Positions 1 through 5,099 of a stretch of 5,988 nucleotides of DNA are shown piece by piece. Location of the stretch: assembly GCA_934643535.1 (NCBI GenBank), contig CAKUCE010000190.1, positions 1 to 5,988 on the forward strand, read 5' to 3'. Every line of letters begins with the position of its first letter. Position 1 is the first letter of the stretch. The position numbers and the translations under genes are program-made. The notes under the pieces are model-generated. The model was not told where the DNA came from and ran no database searches. It saw only the letters and a list, made by a program, of their open reading frames with translations. Source of the stretch: an uncultured Clostridia bacterium. GTDB taxonomy: Bacteria; Bacillota; Clostridia; Christensenellales; Aristaeellaceae.

Positions 1-434
1 TGAAAATTCTGAACGCATCCGATTTTGACAAAGAAAACGTATTTGGCAGGGGCACGGAAAACACCGCTTATGCCCGGTACTTCACCGGCGCGTCGTTTCT
101 GAACCCTTTGACCGATCCGAAAGAAACGGTCTTTCTGGCCAATGTCACCTTCGAACCCGGCTGCCGCAACAACTGGCATATTCATCATGCTTCTCAGGGC
201 GGCGGACAGCTGCTGATCTGCACGGCGGGGGAGGGCTGGTATCAGGAGGAAGGCAAGCCCGCCGTCAGCCTGACGCCTGGTATGGTCGTTACCATTCCCG
301 CCAATGTAAAGCACTGGCATGGCGCGAAGAAGGAAAGCTGGTTTTCGCATATCGCCGTAGAGGTTCCGGGAACGGACTGCCGGAACGAATGGTGCGAGCC
401 GGTGGGAGACGAGGAATACGCCCGTCTGGGCTGA
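1..434 (+). CDS. Small single-domain cupin protein (5' end cut by window edge by about one base)
   Basis: The reading frame is open from base 3. Bases 1-2 (TG) are probably the end of an ATG whose A lies just outside, giving about 144 residues (KILNASDFDK follows the initiator). This is a normal length for the small cupins related to the C-terminal part of carboxymuconolactone decarboxylase-cupin proteins. Cupin motif 1 is the NNWHIHH stretch (His60, His62) followed by GGGQ with Gln70 where many cupins have Glu. The family-typical TAGEGWYQ comes next. Motif 2 is TPG...IPANVKHWHG, with His105 as the likely fourth ligand. It should be a soluble cytoplasmic metal-binding beta barrel. The substrate is not evident from sequence; the family often sits near LysR regulators and oxidoreductases, which fits a role in small-molecule modification or detoxification, but that is inference. 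Its promoter and neighbours lie outside the window. An internal TTG at 108 is not the start, because the conserved N-terminus lies upstream of it. Confidence 0.9.
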   Translation, partial: KILNASDFDKENVFGRGTENTAYARYFTGASFLNPLTDPKETVFLANVTFEPGCRNNWHIHHASQGGGQLLICTAGEGWYQEEGKPAVSLTPGMVVTIPANVKHWHGAKKESWFSHIAVEVPGTDCRNEWCEPVGDEEYARLG

Positions 435-450
435 AAGGCGCAGTCGCCTT
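435..450 (+). other. Small hairpin directly after the cupin stop
   Basis: AAGGCG (435-440) and CGCCTT (445-450) pair perfectly around a CAGT loop. No U-tract follows on either strand, so it is not an independent terminator. It may protect the 3' end of the mRNA or assist the larger hairpin downstream. It may also be chance. Confidence 0.35.
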
Positions 451-469
451 CAAAATCGTAAACAGCAAA

Positions 470-511
470 GGGACGCGCTGTCTGCAAACGACGGCGCATC
501 CCTGTTTTTTT
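470..511 (+). terminator. Rho-independent terminator of the cupin gene, possibly bidirectional
   Basis: The arms GGGACGCGCTGTC (470-482) and GACGGCGCATCCC (490-502) form a 13-bp stem with one C-A mismatch and one G-U pair around a 7-nt loop. The stem is followed by TG and seven T residues (505-511). That is a strong terminator for + strand transcripts. Read on the - strand, the stem is followed by a weaker T-rich tail (TTTGCTGTTT), so it could also stop transcription of the convergent MATE gene that ends at 553. Confidence 0.82.
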
Positions 512-552
512 CTCTTCTGAATGGCGGAAATTCGGCCGGGCCGCTGCGGCGA

Positions 553-1905
553 TCAGGCGGCGCTTTCGCGGACCGCCGTTCCCTTCCGCCTGCTGGGATG
601 GTAACACAGAAGGGCGATCAGGATCATCAGCGCGGTGGCCGACAGGCTGATGGGGTAGGCGGTCATGATGGTCTGGAAGGTGCGGCTTTGGGGAAACACC
701 CACTGGATCCAGCTGATCCGGATGCCGCATACGCCCAGCATGGTCAGCAGGGCAGGCGCAAGCGAAATGCCGAAGCCGCGCAGATAGCCGGACATGACGT
801 CATACAGCAGGCTGAAGGAATGGGAGATCATGACCGTGGTCAGTCGGATAAGGCCGGTCTCCACCACCTCGGGATCGTTATTGAAAATGGCCAGCAGCTG
901 CCTGCCGAAGCCAAGGATCAGAGCGATGGCCGCCGCCAGCACGAGGCTCCTTTCCATCAGGCACAGAGCCAGCGTTCTGCGGCAGCGCTTCACGTTGCCC
1001 GCGCCATAGTTCTGCCCCACAAAGGTGGTGCAGGCCTGGCTGAAGGAATTCAGAATGTCGTAGGTGATGACCTCGATATTGAACGCGGCGCTGGAGGCGG
1101 CCATGACGACCGTGCCCAGACTGTTGATGACGGACTGAATGACAATGTTGGAAATGGCAAACACGGCGCTCTGGATTCCGGCGGGCAGGCCGATGCGCAG
1201 GATACGCCCGAGACTGGCCCGATCAATGCGCAGGTGTCTGGGCTCCAGACGAATGTCCTGCGTACTCTGGCGCAGCCTGCGATACAGAAGCAGCGCGCTG
1301 ATCCCGTTGGAGATCACCGTCGCAATGGCCACGCCGTTGACCGTCATGTGCAGCACCGCCACAAAGAACAGGTTCAGCGCCACGTTCAGGACGCCGGAGG
1401 CGGTCAGCGCCAGCAGCGGCGTTCTGGTCTCGCCGACACTGCGAAAGATGGCCGCTTCAAAATTGTACAGGAGGATCACCGGCATGCCCAGCAGGTAGAT
1501 CCGCAGGTAAAGCAGCGCCAGCGGGAATACATCCTCCGGGACGCTCAGAAGGCCCAGCAGCGGCGCGGCGGCCAGCTCGCCCAGAATGGCTACGGTGACG
1601 CCGCCCAGCAGCGCTACCAGCACCGAAGTATGCACCGCCTTGCGGACGGATTCCCGGTCGCCCTGCCCGATGGCGTGGGCGATGACCACGTTGGCCCCCA
1701 GCGCAATGCCGATGAACAGATTGACGATCAGGCCGATGATCGGGCTGTTCGCGCCGACGGCCGCTACGGCCGCCGTTTTTGCCTCTCCGGTGAAATTGCC
1801 TACCACCGCGATGTCCGAAGCGTTAAAAAGCTGCTCCAGAATGGCCGTCGCCGCTACGGGCAGGGCAAACCGGGGGATTTTGCTCCAAATGGGGCCGCTG
1901 AGCAT
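553..1905 (-). CDS. MATE-family multidrug/metabolite efflux transporter
   Basis: The 450-residue product is an inner-membrane antiporter of the MATE family (MatE, NorM/DinF-like), predicted to export small organic compounds in exchange for Na+ or H+. It has about twelve hydrophobic segments in two homologous halves (about 1-215 and 230-440). The half-repeats show as IPRFALPVAATAILEQLFNA (9-28) against ILRIGLPAGIQSAVFAISNI. Loop motifs also recur: AIGQGDRES (78-86) matches GQNYGAGN (297-304), and FRSVGETRTP (154-163) matches GYLRGFGISLAP (373-384). Length is normal for the family. The start is doubtful: the ATG at 1905 has no ribosome binding site, and homologous residues (KLDMLSGP) appear to continue upstream of it in frame. 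A CTG at 1926, or the ATG at 1922 in another frame, are alternatives (see findings). It is divergent from the LysR gene, which probably regulates it, and convergent with the cupin. The transported substrate cannot be deduced. Confidence 0.93.
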   Translation of the reverse strand: MLSGPIWSKIPRFALPVAATAILEQLFNASDIAVVGNFTGEAKTAAVAAVGANSPIIGLIVNLFIGIALGANVVIAHAIGQGDRESVRKAVHTSVLVALLGGVTVAILGELAAAPLLGLLSVPEDVFPLALLYLRIYLLGMPVILLYNFEAAIFRSVGETRTPLLALTASGVLNVALNLFFVAVLHMTVNGVAIATVISNGISALLLYRRLRQSTQDIRLEPRHLRIDRASLGRILRIGLPAGIQSAVFAISNIVIQSVINSLGTVVMAASSAAFNIEVITYDILNSFSQACTTFVGQNYGAGNVKRCRRTLALCLMERSLVLAAAIALILGFGRQLLAIFNNDPEVVETGLIRLTTVMISHSFSLLYDVMSGYLRGFGISLAPALLTMLGVCGIRISWIQWVFPQSRTFQTIMTAYPISLSATALMILIALLCYHPSRRKGTAVRESAA

Positions 1906-1937
1906 ATCCAGCTTTTGCGCATGCAGAAAAGGCAGGA

Positions 1938-1947
1938 CTTCCTTCCC
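1938..1947 (-). promoter_or_regulatory. Ribosome-binding-site-like purine run upstream of MATE
   Basis: On the - strand this reads GGGAAGGAAG, the only Shine-Dalgarno-like sequence in the MATE leader. It lies 32 nt from the ATG at 1905 (too far), 15 nt from the out-of-frame ATG at 1922, and 11 nt from an in-frame CTG at 1926. It therefore argues that translation starts upstream of 1905. Confidence 0.45.
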
Positions 1948-1962
1948 ATGAATTTCCTGAAA

Positions 1963-1991
1963 AGTATAGCATGAATGCCCAAAATAGCAAA
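1963..1991 (-). promoter_or_regulatory. Extended -10 promoter for the MATE gene
   Basis: On the - strand a TGC precedes TATACT (-10 at 1963-1968, TG at 1970-1971), an extended -10 element. At 17-bp spacing the -35 position holds TTTGCT (1986-1991), which is poor and lies within the tandem AAATAGC repeat. A strong -10 with a weak -35 is what an activator-dependent promoter looks like, consistent with control by the divergent LysR protein. Transcription would start near 1956. Confidence 0.6.
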
Positions 1992-1995
1992 TAGC
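1982..1995. repeat. Tandem 7-bp direct repeat AAATAGC x2
   Basis: AAATAGC occurs at 1982-1988 and again immediately at 1989-1995. The pair covers the expected -35 position of the MATE promoter. It could be part of an activator contact site or simply chance in an AT-rich intergenic stretch. Confidence 0.4.
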
Positions 1996-1998
1996 AAT

Positions 1999-2024
1999 CT
2001 TTCATACTTTACGATAGTTGAAAG
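1999..2024. promoter_or_regulatory. Candidate LysR operator dyad
   Basis: CTTTCA (1999-2004) and TGAAAG (2019-2024) form a 6-bp inverted repeat separated by 14 bp. The right arm overlaps the -35 box of the LysR gene, as expected for autorepression. The dyad lies roughly 43-68 bp upstream of the predicted MATE start site, where LysR-type proteins usually bind their recognition site. The spacing is longer than the classical T-N11-A box, so the assignment is tentative. Confidence 0.35.
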
Positions 2025-2046
2025 GAATGATAAGACCGGTTATAAT
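2018..2046 (+). promoter_or_regulatory. Near-consensus sigma-A promoter of the LysR gene
   Basis: TTGAAA (2018-2023) is separated by exactly 17 bp from a perfect TATAAT (2041-2046). Transcription should start around 2053. That is inside the Shine-Dalgarno sequence at 2052-2059 and gives a leader of only about a dozen bases. Confidence 0.75.
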
Positions 2047-2064
2047 CATCCGGAGGTGAAGCGC

Positions 2065-2940
2065 ATGGAGATTCGTATTCTGCGGAATTTTCTGGCCGTC
2101 GCGCGGGAGCAGAACATCACCCGGGCGGCGGAAAGCCTGCATATTGCGCAGCCGTCGCTGTCCAAGCAGATGATGGAGCTGGAAAAGGAAGTGGGCAAAC
2201 CTCTGCTGGTTCGCGGCAGGCGGAAGCTCGTCCTGACGGAAGAGGGGATGCTGCTCCGAAAACGCGCCGAGGAGATTCTGTCGCTCATGGAAAAGACGCG
2301 GCAGGAAATCGCATCCGACGCGGGAGAGCTCAGCGGAAGGATCGCGATCGGCGGCTGCCCCACGGAAAAACTGCTGTGCGTCGCGGCGGCGCTGCGGGAG
2401 AAGCATCCGGGGGTACAGTTTGATTTTTATGCGGGCGACGCGACGGACGTCGTCGAGCGGCTGGAGCATGGAAGTCTGGATTTTGCCGTGCTGCTGGAAC
2501 CCGTGGATACGGTCAAATACGAATTTATTTCCCTGCGCAATTCCGCCCGGTGGGGCCTTTTGATGCCCTCGGACTGTGCGCTGGCTCAGAAAAGCGCCGT
2601 TTGCCGGGAGGATTTTTGCACCGTGCCGCTGGTGTTTCATCGCCGTGAAGGACTGCAGATCGAAATTGCCCGCTGGGCGCGAAAGGAACCGGAGCGTCTG
2701 CACGTTGCCGCGACCTATAATGTGGTGAACGGTACGCCTATCCGATTTGTGCGGAGCGGACTGGGTTATTTTCTGACCACGGAAGAGCATCTCGGCGCCT
2801 GTCTGGAGCCCGGGGTCTGCTTTCGTCCGCTGGAGCCGCCGCTGGAGATTCATCACGCACTTTGCTGGAAACGCTATCCCGTTTTCAGCAAGGCGGCAAA
2901 GGCGTTTCTGGAAAGCCTTATCGACGCGCTCAATGGGTAA
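2065..2940 (+). CDS. LysR-family transcriptional regulator
   Basis: The ATG at 2065 is chosen because GGAGGTGA (2052-2059) precedes it by 5 nt and the protein then begins directly with the LysR winged helix-turn-helix. The frame is open further upstream to 1975, but that part lies across the promoter. The 291-residue product is of standard length. The DNA-binding domain covers about residues 1-60, with the recognition region NITRAAESLHIAQPSLSKQ (17-35). A linker helix follows (about 61-85), then a periplasmic-binding-protein-like effector domain (about 90-290) beginning GRIAIGGCPTEKL. The effector domain, with LDFAVLLEPVD, ATYNVVN and a C-terminal KRYPVFSKAAKAFLE, resembles a subfamily common in clostridia; the ligand is unknown. 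It is divergent from the MATE exporter, its most likely target, and probably controls its own promoter. A terminator follows directly. Confidence 0.93.
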   Translation: MEIRILRNFLAVAREQNITRAAESLHIAQPSLSKQMMELEKEVGKPLLVRGRRKLVLTEEGMLLRKRAEEILSLMEKTRQEIASDAGELSGRIAIGGCPTEKLLCVAAALREKHPGVQFDFYAGDATDVVERLEHGSLDFAVLLEPVDTVKYEFISLRNSARWGLLMPSDCALAQKSAVCREDFCTVPLVFHRREGLQIEIARWARKEPERLHVAATYNVVNGTPIRFVRSGLGYFLTTEEHLGACLEPGVCFRPLEPPLEIHHALCWKRYPVFSKAAKAFLESLIDALNG

Positions 2941-2972
2941 GCCGCAGGATTTGCATAGTTTATATAGGAAAG

Positions 2973-3011
2973 AAGCGCTCATGCCGAGTTTTTTCAGGCG
3001 TGAGCGCTTTT
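2973..3011 (+). terminator. Terminator between the LysR gene and the permease operon, probably bidirectional
   Basis: AAGCGCTCATGCC (2973-2985) pairs with GGCGTGAGCGCTT (2997-3009) in a 13-bp stem with a single wobble around an 11-nt loop that includes a run of six T. A short T tail (to 3011) follows on the + strand. On the - strand the stem is followed by CTTTCC. It lies between two convergent genes and can plausibly serve both. Confidence 0.78.
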
Positions 3012-3054
3012 GCGGCCAAAAACGGCGGGGGAGTCAGAGACGGGCTTTGGCTTC

Positions 3055-3864
3055 TCAGCCTTTGATGCCCTCCGAGGCGATGCCGCGGATCAGATGCTTC
3101 TGGAGAAAGAGAAACAGGATCAGCAGCGGCAGACAGGTCACGACCACGCCCGCCATCGTCAGGTTCAGCCGGTTAAAATAGGTGTCCTTCAGGGTATTGA
3201 GACCCACGACCATGGTGAAGCGCTCCTCGCTCATGACAAAGGTGGAGGGCACCATATACGAATTCCAGCTCTGTACAAAGTTGAAGATCGTCACCGTGGC
3301 CACAATGGGCTTGGACAGGGGAAGCACGATGTGGAAAAAGCTCCGGAAGAAGCCGAGCCCGTCTACCCGCGCCGCCTCCAGAAGATCGCCGGGGAAGGAA
3401 AGGTAAAACTGCCGGGACATGAAGATATACAGCGTGTTCATCATATAGGGGACGATCAGGCCGACGAGGGTATCGTTCCAGCCCAGCCGGGTGATCATGA
3501 TATACTGCGGCGTCAGCAGCACCTGAAAGGGCACCATCATGGTCAGAAGGACGATCGTAAAAACGACGCTCCGGCCGGGAAACCGCAGCTTTGCCAGCGA
3601 GTAGCCTGCCGGGACGGTGATGCACAGCTGGGAGAGCAGGGTCAGGCCCGCTACGATCACCGTATTTTTCAGCCAGACGAAAACAGGATAATTCGTAAAA
3701 AGATCCTGATAGACGCTCAGCGTGAACTGATCCGGCGAAACCAGCCTTTCGACCTTGTCCAGAGGCAGAAAGGAGTTATACAGGGCGTAGAGCAGGGGAA
3801 CCACAAACACCGCTCCCAGAACCAGGATCAGGAGCCGAAACAGAATTTTTGCCGTTTTGCTCAT
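3055..3864 (-). CDS. Carbohydrate ABC transporter permease, CUT1 family second membrane subunit (MalG/UgpE-like)
   Basis: The 269-residue inner-membrane protein has about six hydrophobic segments: near 10-30, 66-88, 98-120, 131-151, 185-205 and 236-255. The BPD_transp_1 fold carries the cytoplasmic EAA loop at about 163-186 (EAARVDG, nine more residues, then IVLPLSKP), which docks to the ATPase. The short N-terminus with VVPLLYALYNSF and the C-terminal end GIASEGIKG are typical of MalG-type subunits. A ribosome binding site AAAGGAG sits 9 nt before the ATG. The upstream permease gene ends 17 bp before this start, so the two are cotranscribed and the products should form a heterodimeric channel. 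The sugar cannot be read from sequence; an oligosaccharide or similar carbohydrate is likely from the family. No ATPase or binding protein gene follows, because the operon ends at the terminator near 3000. Confidence 0.93.
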   Translation of the reverse strand: MSKTAKILFRLLILVLGAVFVVPLLYALYNSFLPLDKVERLVSPDQFTLSVYQDLFTNYPVFVWLKNTVIVAGLTLLSQLCITVPAGYSLAKLRFPGRSVVFTIVLLTMMVPFQVLLTPQYIMITRLGWNDTLVGLIVPYMMNTLYIFMSRQFYLSFPGDLLEAARVDGLGFFRSFFHIVLPLSKPIVATVTIFNFVQSWNSYMVPSTFVMSEERFTMVVGLNTLKDTYFNRLNLTMAGVVVTCLPLLILFLFLQKHLIRGIASEGIKG

Positions 3865-3881
3865 GGGTCAACGCTCCTTTC

Positions 3882-4814
3882 TCAATCCTGATCGCCGGAA
3901 TCGGTGATCCGATTCTGGATCAGGTTGACGGCGATAATGATCAGCAGCAGTACAATGGCCACCGCGCAGCCGTAGCCGACCTTGTAGTAGTTGAAGCTGT
4001 TCATGTAGAAATACGTCAGCAGGGTGGAGGAAGCGCCTGCCGGGGAGCCCAGCCCGCCGCCCGCGCCGCCGCAGATGGCGGCGATCTGGTCATAAACCTT
4101 GAAGGCCTGGATGATGGCGTAGACGATCACCAGATAGGTGGTAGGCTTTAGGAGGGGAAGCGTGATATAGCGGAAGGTTTTCCACTTTCCGGCCCCGTCG
4201 ATGACGGCGGCTTCATAGACCTGCGCCGGAATGGTCTGAATTCCCGCCAGATAGTAGACGGTATAGAAGCCCACCATCTGCCAGATGAACAGGATGGAGA
4301 TGAAGGGCATCACCAGATGAATGCTGGCATACCAGGTGACGTTTTCAACGCCAAGCCGGGAAAAGAAGACGGTCAGGGCGCTGTCCTTGACGAACAGATG
4401 CATGAAGACCGTCGCCACGGCTACGCCGGAGATCGTGTAGGGGATAAAGCTGATGGTGCGGAAAACGCCGCGGCCCCGGAAGCTGCTGTTCAGGATCAGC
4501 GCCAGCGCCAAAGCCAGTACCGTGACCGCCGGTACGGTGACGGCGACAAACCACAGCGTATTTTTCAGCGCCAGCAGGAATTTGGGATCCTGAAACATAT
4601 GGATATAGTTGTCCAGCCCCACGAAGGCCCGGGCTTTGGGTTTGAGGTAGCTGTAATCCAGAAAGCTCATGCCCACGCACTGCAGAAAAGGATATAAAAA
4701 CCAGATCAGCCAGCAGACCGTCGCAGGGAGGATGAAGATCCAGCCGGCCGCTTTTTCATTTCTGGAAACCGCTTCCCGGAATCGTGTTTTCTGTTGCTTC
4801 GCTTTTTTTCTCAT
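3882..4814 (-). CDS. Carbohydrate ABC transporter permease, CUT1 family first membrane subunit (MalF/UgpA-like)
   Basis: The 310-residue protein begins at the ATG at 4814, preceded by a GGGGGAA ribosome-binding-like run. A TTG at 4832 would add six residues (MGERAG) but is less likely because that purine run would then overlap the start itself. A basic N-terminal tail (KKAKQQKTRFREAVSRNEK) precedes about six membrane segments: near 24-45, 87-110, 125-145, 165-190, 227-247 and 282-302. The EAA loop at about 201-224 is intact (EAAVIDGAGKWKTFRYITLP). VGLDNYIHMFQDPKF (65-79) is typical of UgpA-like subunits. One oddity is a glycine- and alanine-rich periplasmic stretch at about 248-262 (ICGGAGGGLGSPAGAS), which looks longer than the usual GGGP-type loop of the family. 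It is the first gene of a two-gene operon with the second permease and is divergent from the sensor gene, which probably controls its expression. Confidence 0.92.
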   Translation of the reverse strand: MRKKAKQQKTRFREAVSRNEKAAGWIFILPATVCWLIWFLYPFLQCVGMSFLDYSYLKPKARAFVGLDNYIHMFQDPKFLLALKNTLWFVAVTVPAVTVLALALALILNSSFRGRGVFRTISFIPYTISGVAVATVFMHLFVKDSALTVFFSRLGVENVTWYASIHLVMPFISILFIWQMVGFYTVYYLAGIQTIPAQVYEAAVIDGAGKWKTFRYITLPLLKPTTYLVIVYAIIQAFKVYDQIAAICGGAGGGLGSPAGASSTLLTYFYMNSFNYYKVGYGCAVAIVLLLIIIAVNLIQNRITDSGDQD

Positions 4815-4836
4815 GCCCGCACGTTCCCCCAATACG

Positions 4837-4852
4837 CCCGCGCTGGCGCGGG
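4837..4852 (-). promoter_or_regulatory. GC-rich hairpin in the permease operon leader
   Basis: On the - strand this reads CCCGCGCCAGCGCGGG, a perfect palindromic stem of 6-7 bp closing a tiny loop, about 22 nt upstream of the ATG at 4814. No U-tract follows, so it is not a classical terminator. It could stabilise the leader or affect ribosome access; no riboswitch fold is recognised. Confidence 0.45.
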
Positions 4853-4883
4853 TCCGTTATTTGATAGAATTCATTCCGAAATA

Positions 4884-4912
4884 AGAATAAACCGGCAGCG
4901 CGGGGGTTTCAT
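4884..4912 (-). promoter_or_regulatory. Weak candidate promoter for the permease operon
   Basis: On the - strand ATGAAA (4907-4912) and TATTCT (4884-4889) are spaced by 17 bp, each matching the sigma-A consensus at four of six positions. It is the best-spaced pair I can find in the intergenic region for this operon. Weakness is compatible with dependence on an activator, but the call is uncertain. Confidence 0.3.
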
Positions 4913-4914
4913 TA

Positions 4915-4939
4915 CAGAATTCTGCTATTTCTTAAGAAA
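4915..4939. repeat. Two adjacent perfect palindromes
   Basis: CAGAATTCTG (4915-4924) is a 10-bp perfect palindrome and TTTCTTAAGAAA (4928-4939) a 12-bp perfect palindrome, only three bases apart. They lie just upstream of the candidate permease promoter and could be protein binding sites. Short AT-rich palindromes can also arise by chance. Confidence 0.45.
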
Positions 4940-4993
4940 ATTCGCTGATTTCGCGGTGGAGAAGGCTGGAGCAATGAGGAAGGTCTTCCTTTC

Positions 4994-5051
4994 AGCAGAT
5001 TTTGTGAAGAAACAGCGCCATTCCATAATGAAGCCGCACGGCGAATCTGCT
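4994..5051. repeat. Inverted 8-bp repeat AGCAGATT / AATCTGCT
   Basis: AGCAGATT (4994-5001) is the exact reverse complement of AATCTGCT (5044-5051). A related AATTCTGCT occurs at 4918-4926. The right copy overlaps the extended -10 of the sensor promoter. In addition GATTTTGT occurs directly at 4998-5005 and 5075-5082. The motifs may mark a regulator binding region. Confidence 0.35.
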
Positions 5052-5056
5052 ATAAT
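5048..5056 (+). promoter_or_regulatory. Extended -10 promoter of the sensor gene
   Basis: TGC directly precedes a perfect TATAAT (5051-5056). The -35 region (about 5028-5033, ATGAAG) matches poorly, which an extended -10 can tolerate. Transcription would start near 5063, leaving a leader of about 37 nt before the ATG at 5100. Confidence 0.65.
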
Positions 5057-5099
5057 GCATCTTGGGATGGTGCGGATTTTGTAAAACAGGAGGGGTTCC

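Noticed and set aside
598..1974. Long open frame (458 codons) on the + strand opposite the MATE gene
   Set aside because: The translation is rich in Q, H, R, D and G with no recognisable domain, as expected for the complement of a GC-rich membrane-protein gene. The opposite strand encodes a clear MATE protein.
1975..2064. N-terminal extension of the LysR protein by 30 residues
   Set aside because: This segment overlaps the -35/-10 promoter and the Shine-Dalgarno, and LysR proteins start at the helix-turn-helix as the ATG at 2065 does.
2002..2982. Long open frame (326 codons) on the - strand opposite the LysR gene
   Set aside because: It has no family resemblance and a biased composition, and it crosses the LysR promoter and the terminator. 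The + strand gene has a ribosome binding site and a clear LysR domain.
3010..3891. Open frame (293 codons) on the + strand opposite the second permease
   Set aside because: It is antisense to a well-supported permease gene, with low-complexity Q/H/D/G-rich translation and no domain.
4762..4777. Possible catabolite repression (cre-like) site TGGAAACCGCTTCC
   Set aside because: It lacks the central CG at the required position and other consensus bases, and it lies inside the permease coding sequence.
4917..4940. Possible terminator or riboswitch in the sensor/permease intergenic region
   Set aside because: The palindromes here have essentially no loop and no GC-rich stem or U-tract, so they fit DNA binding sites better than an RNA element. 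No known riboswitch core was recognised.
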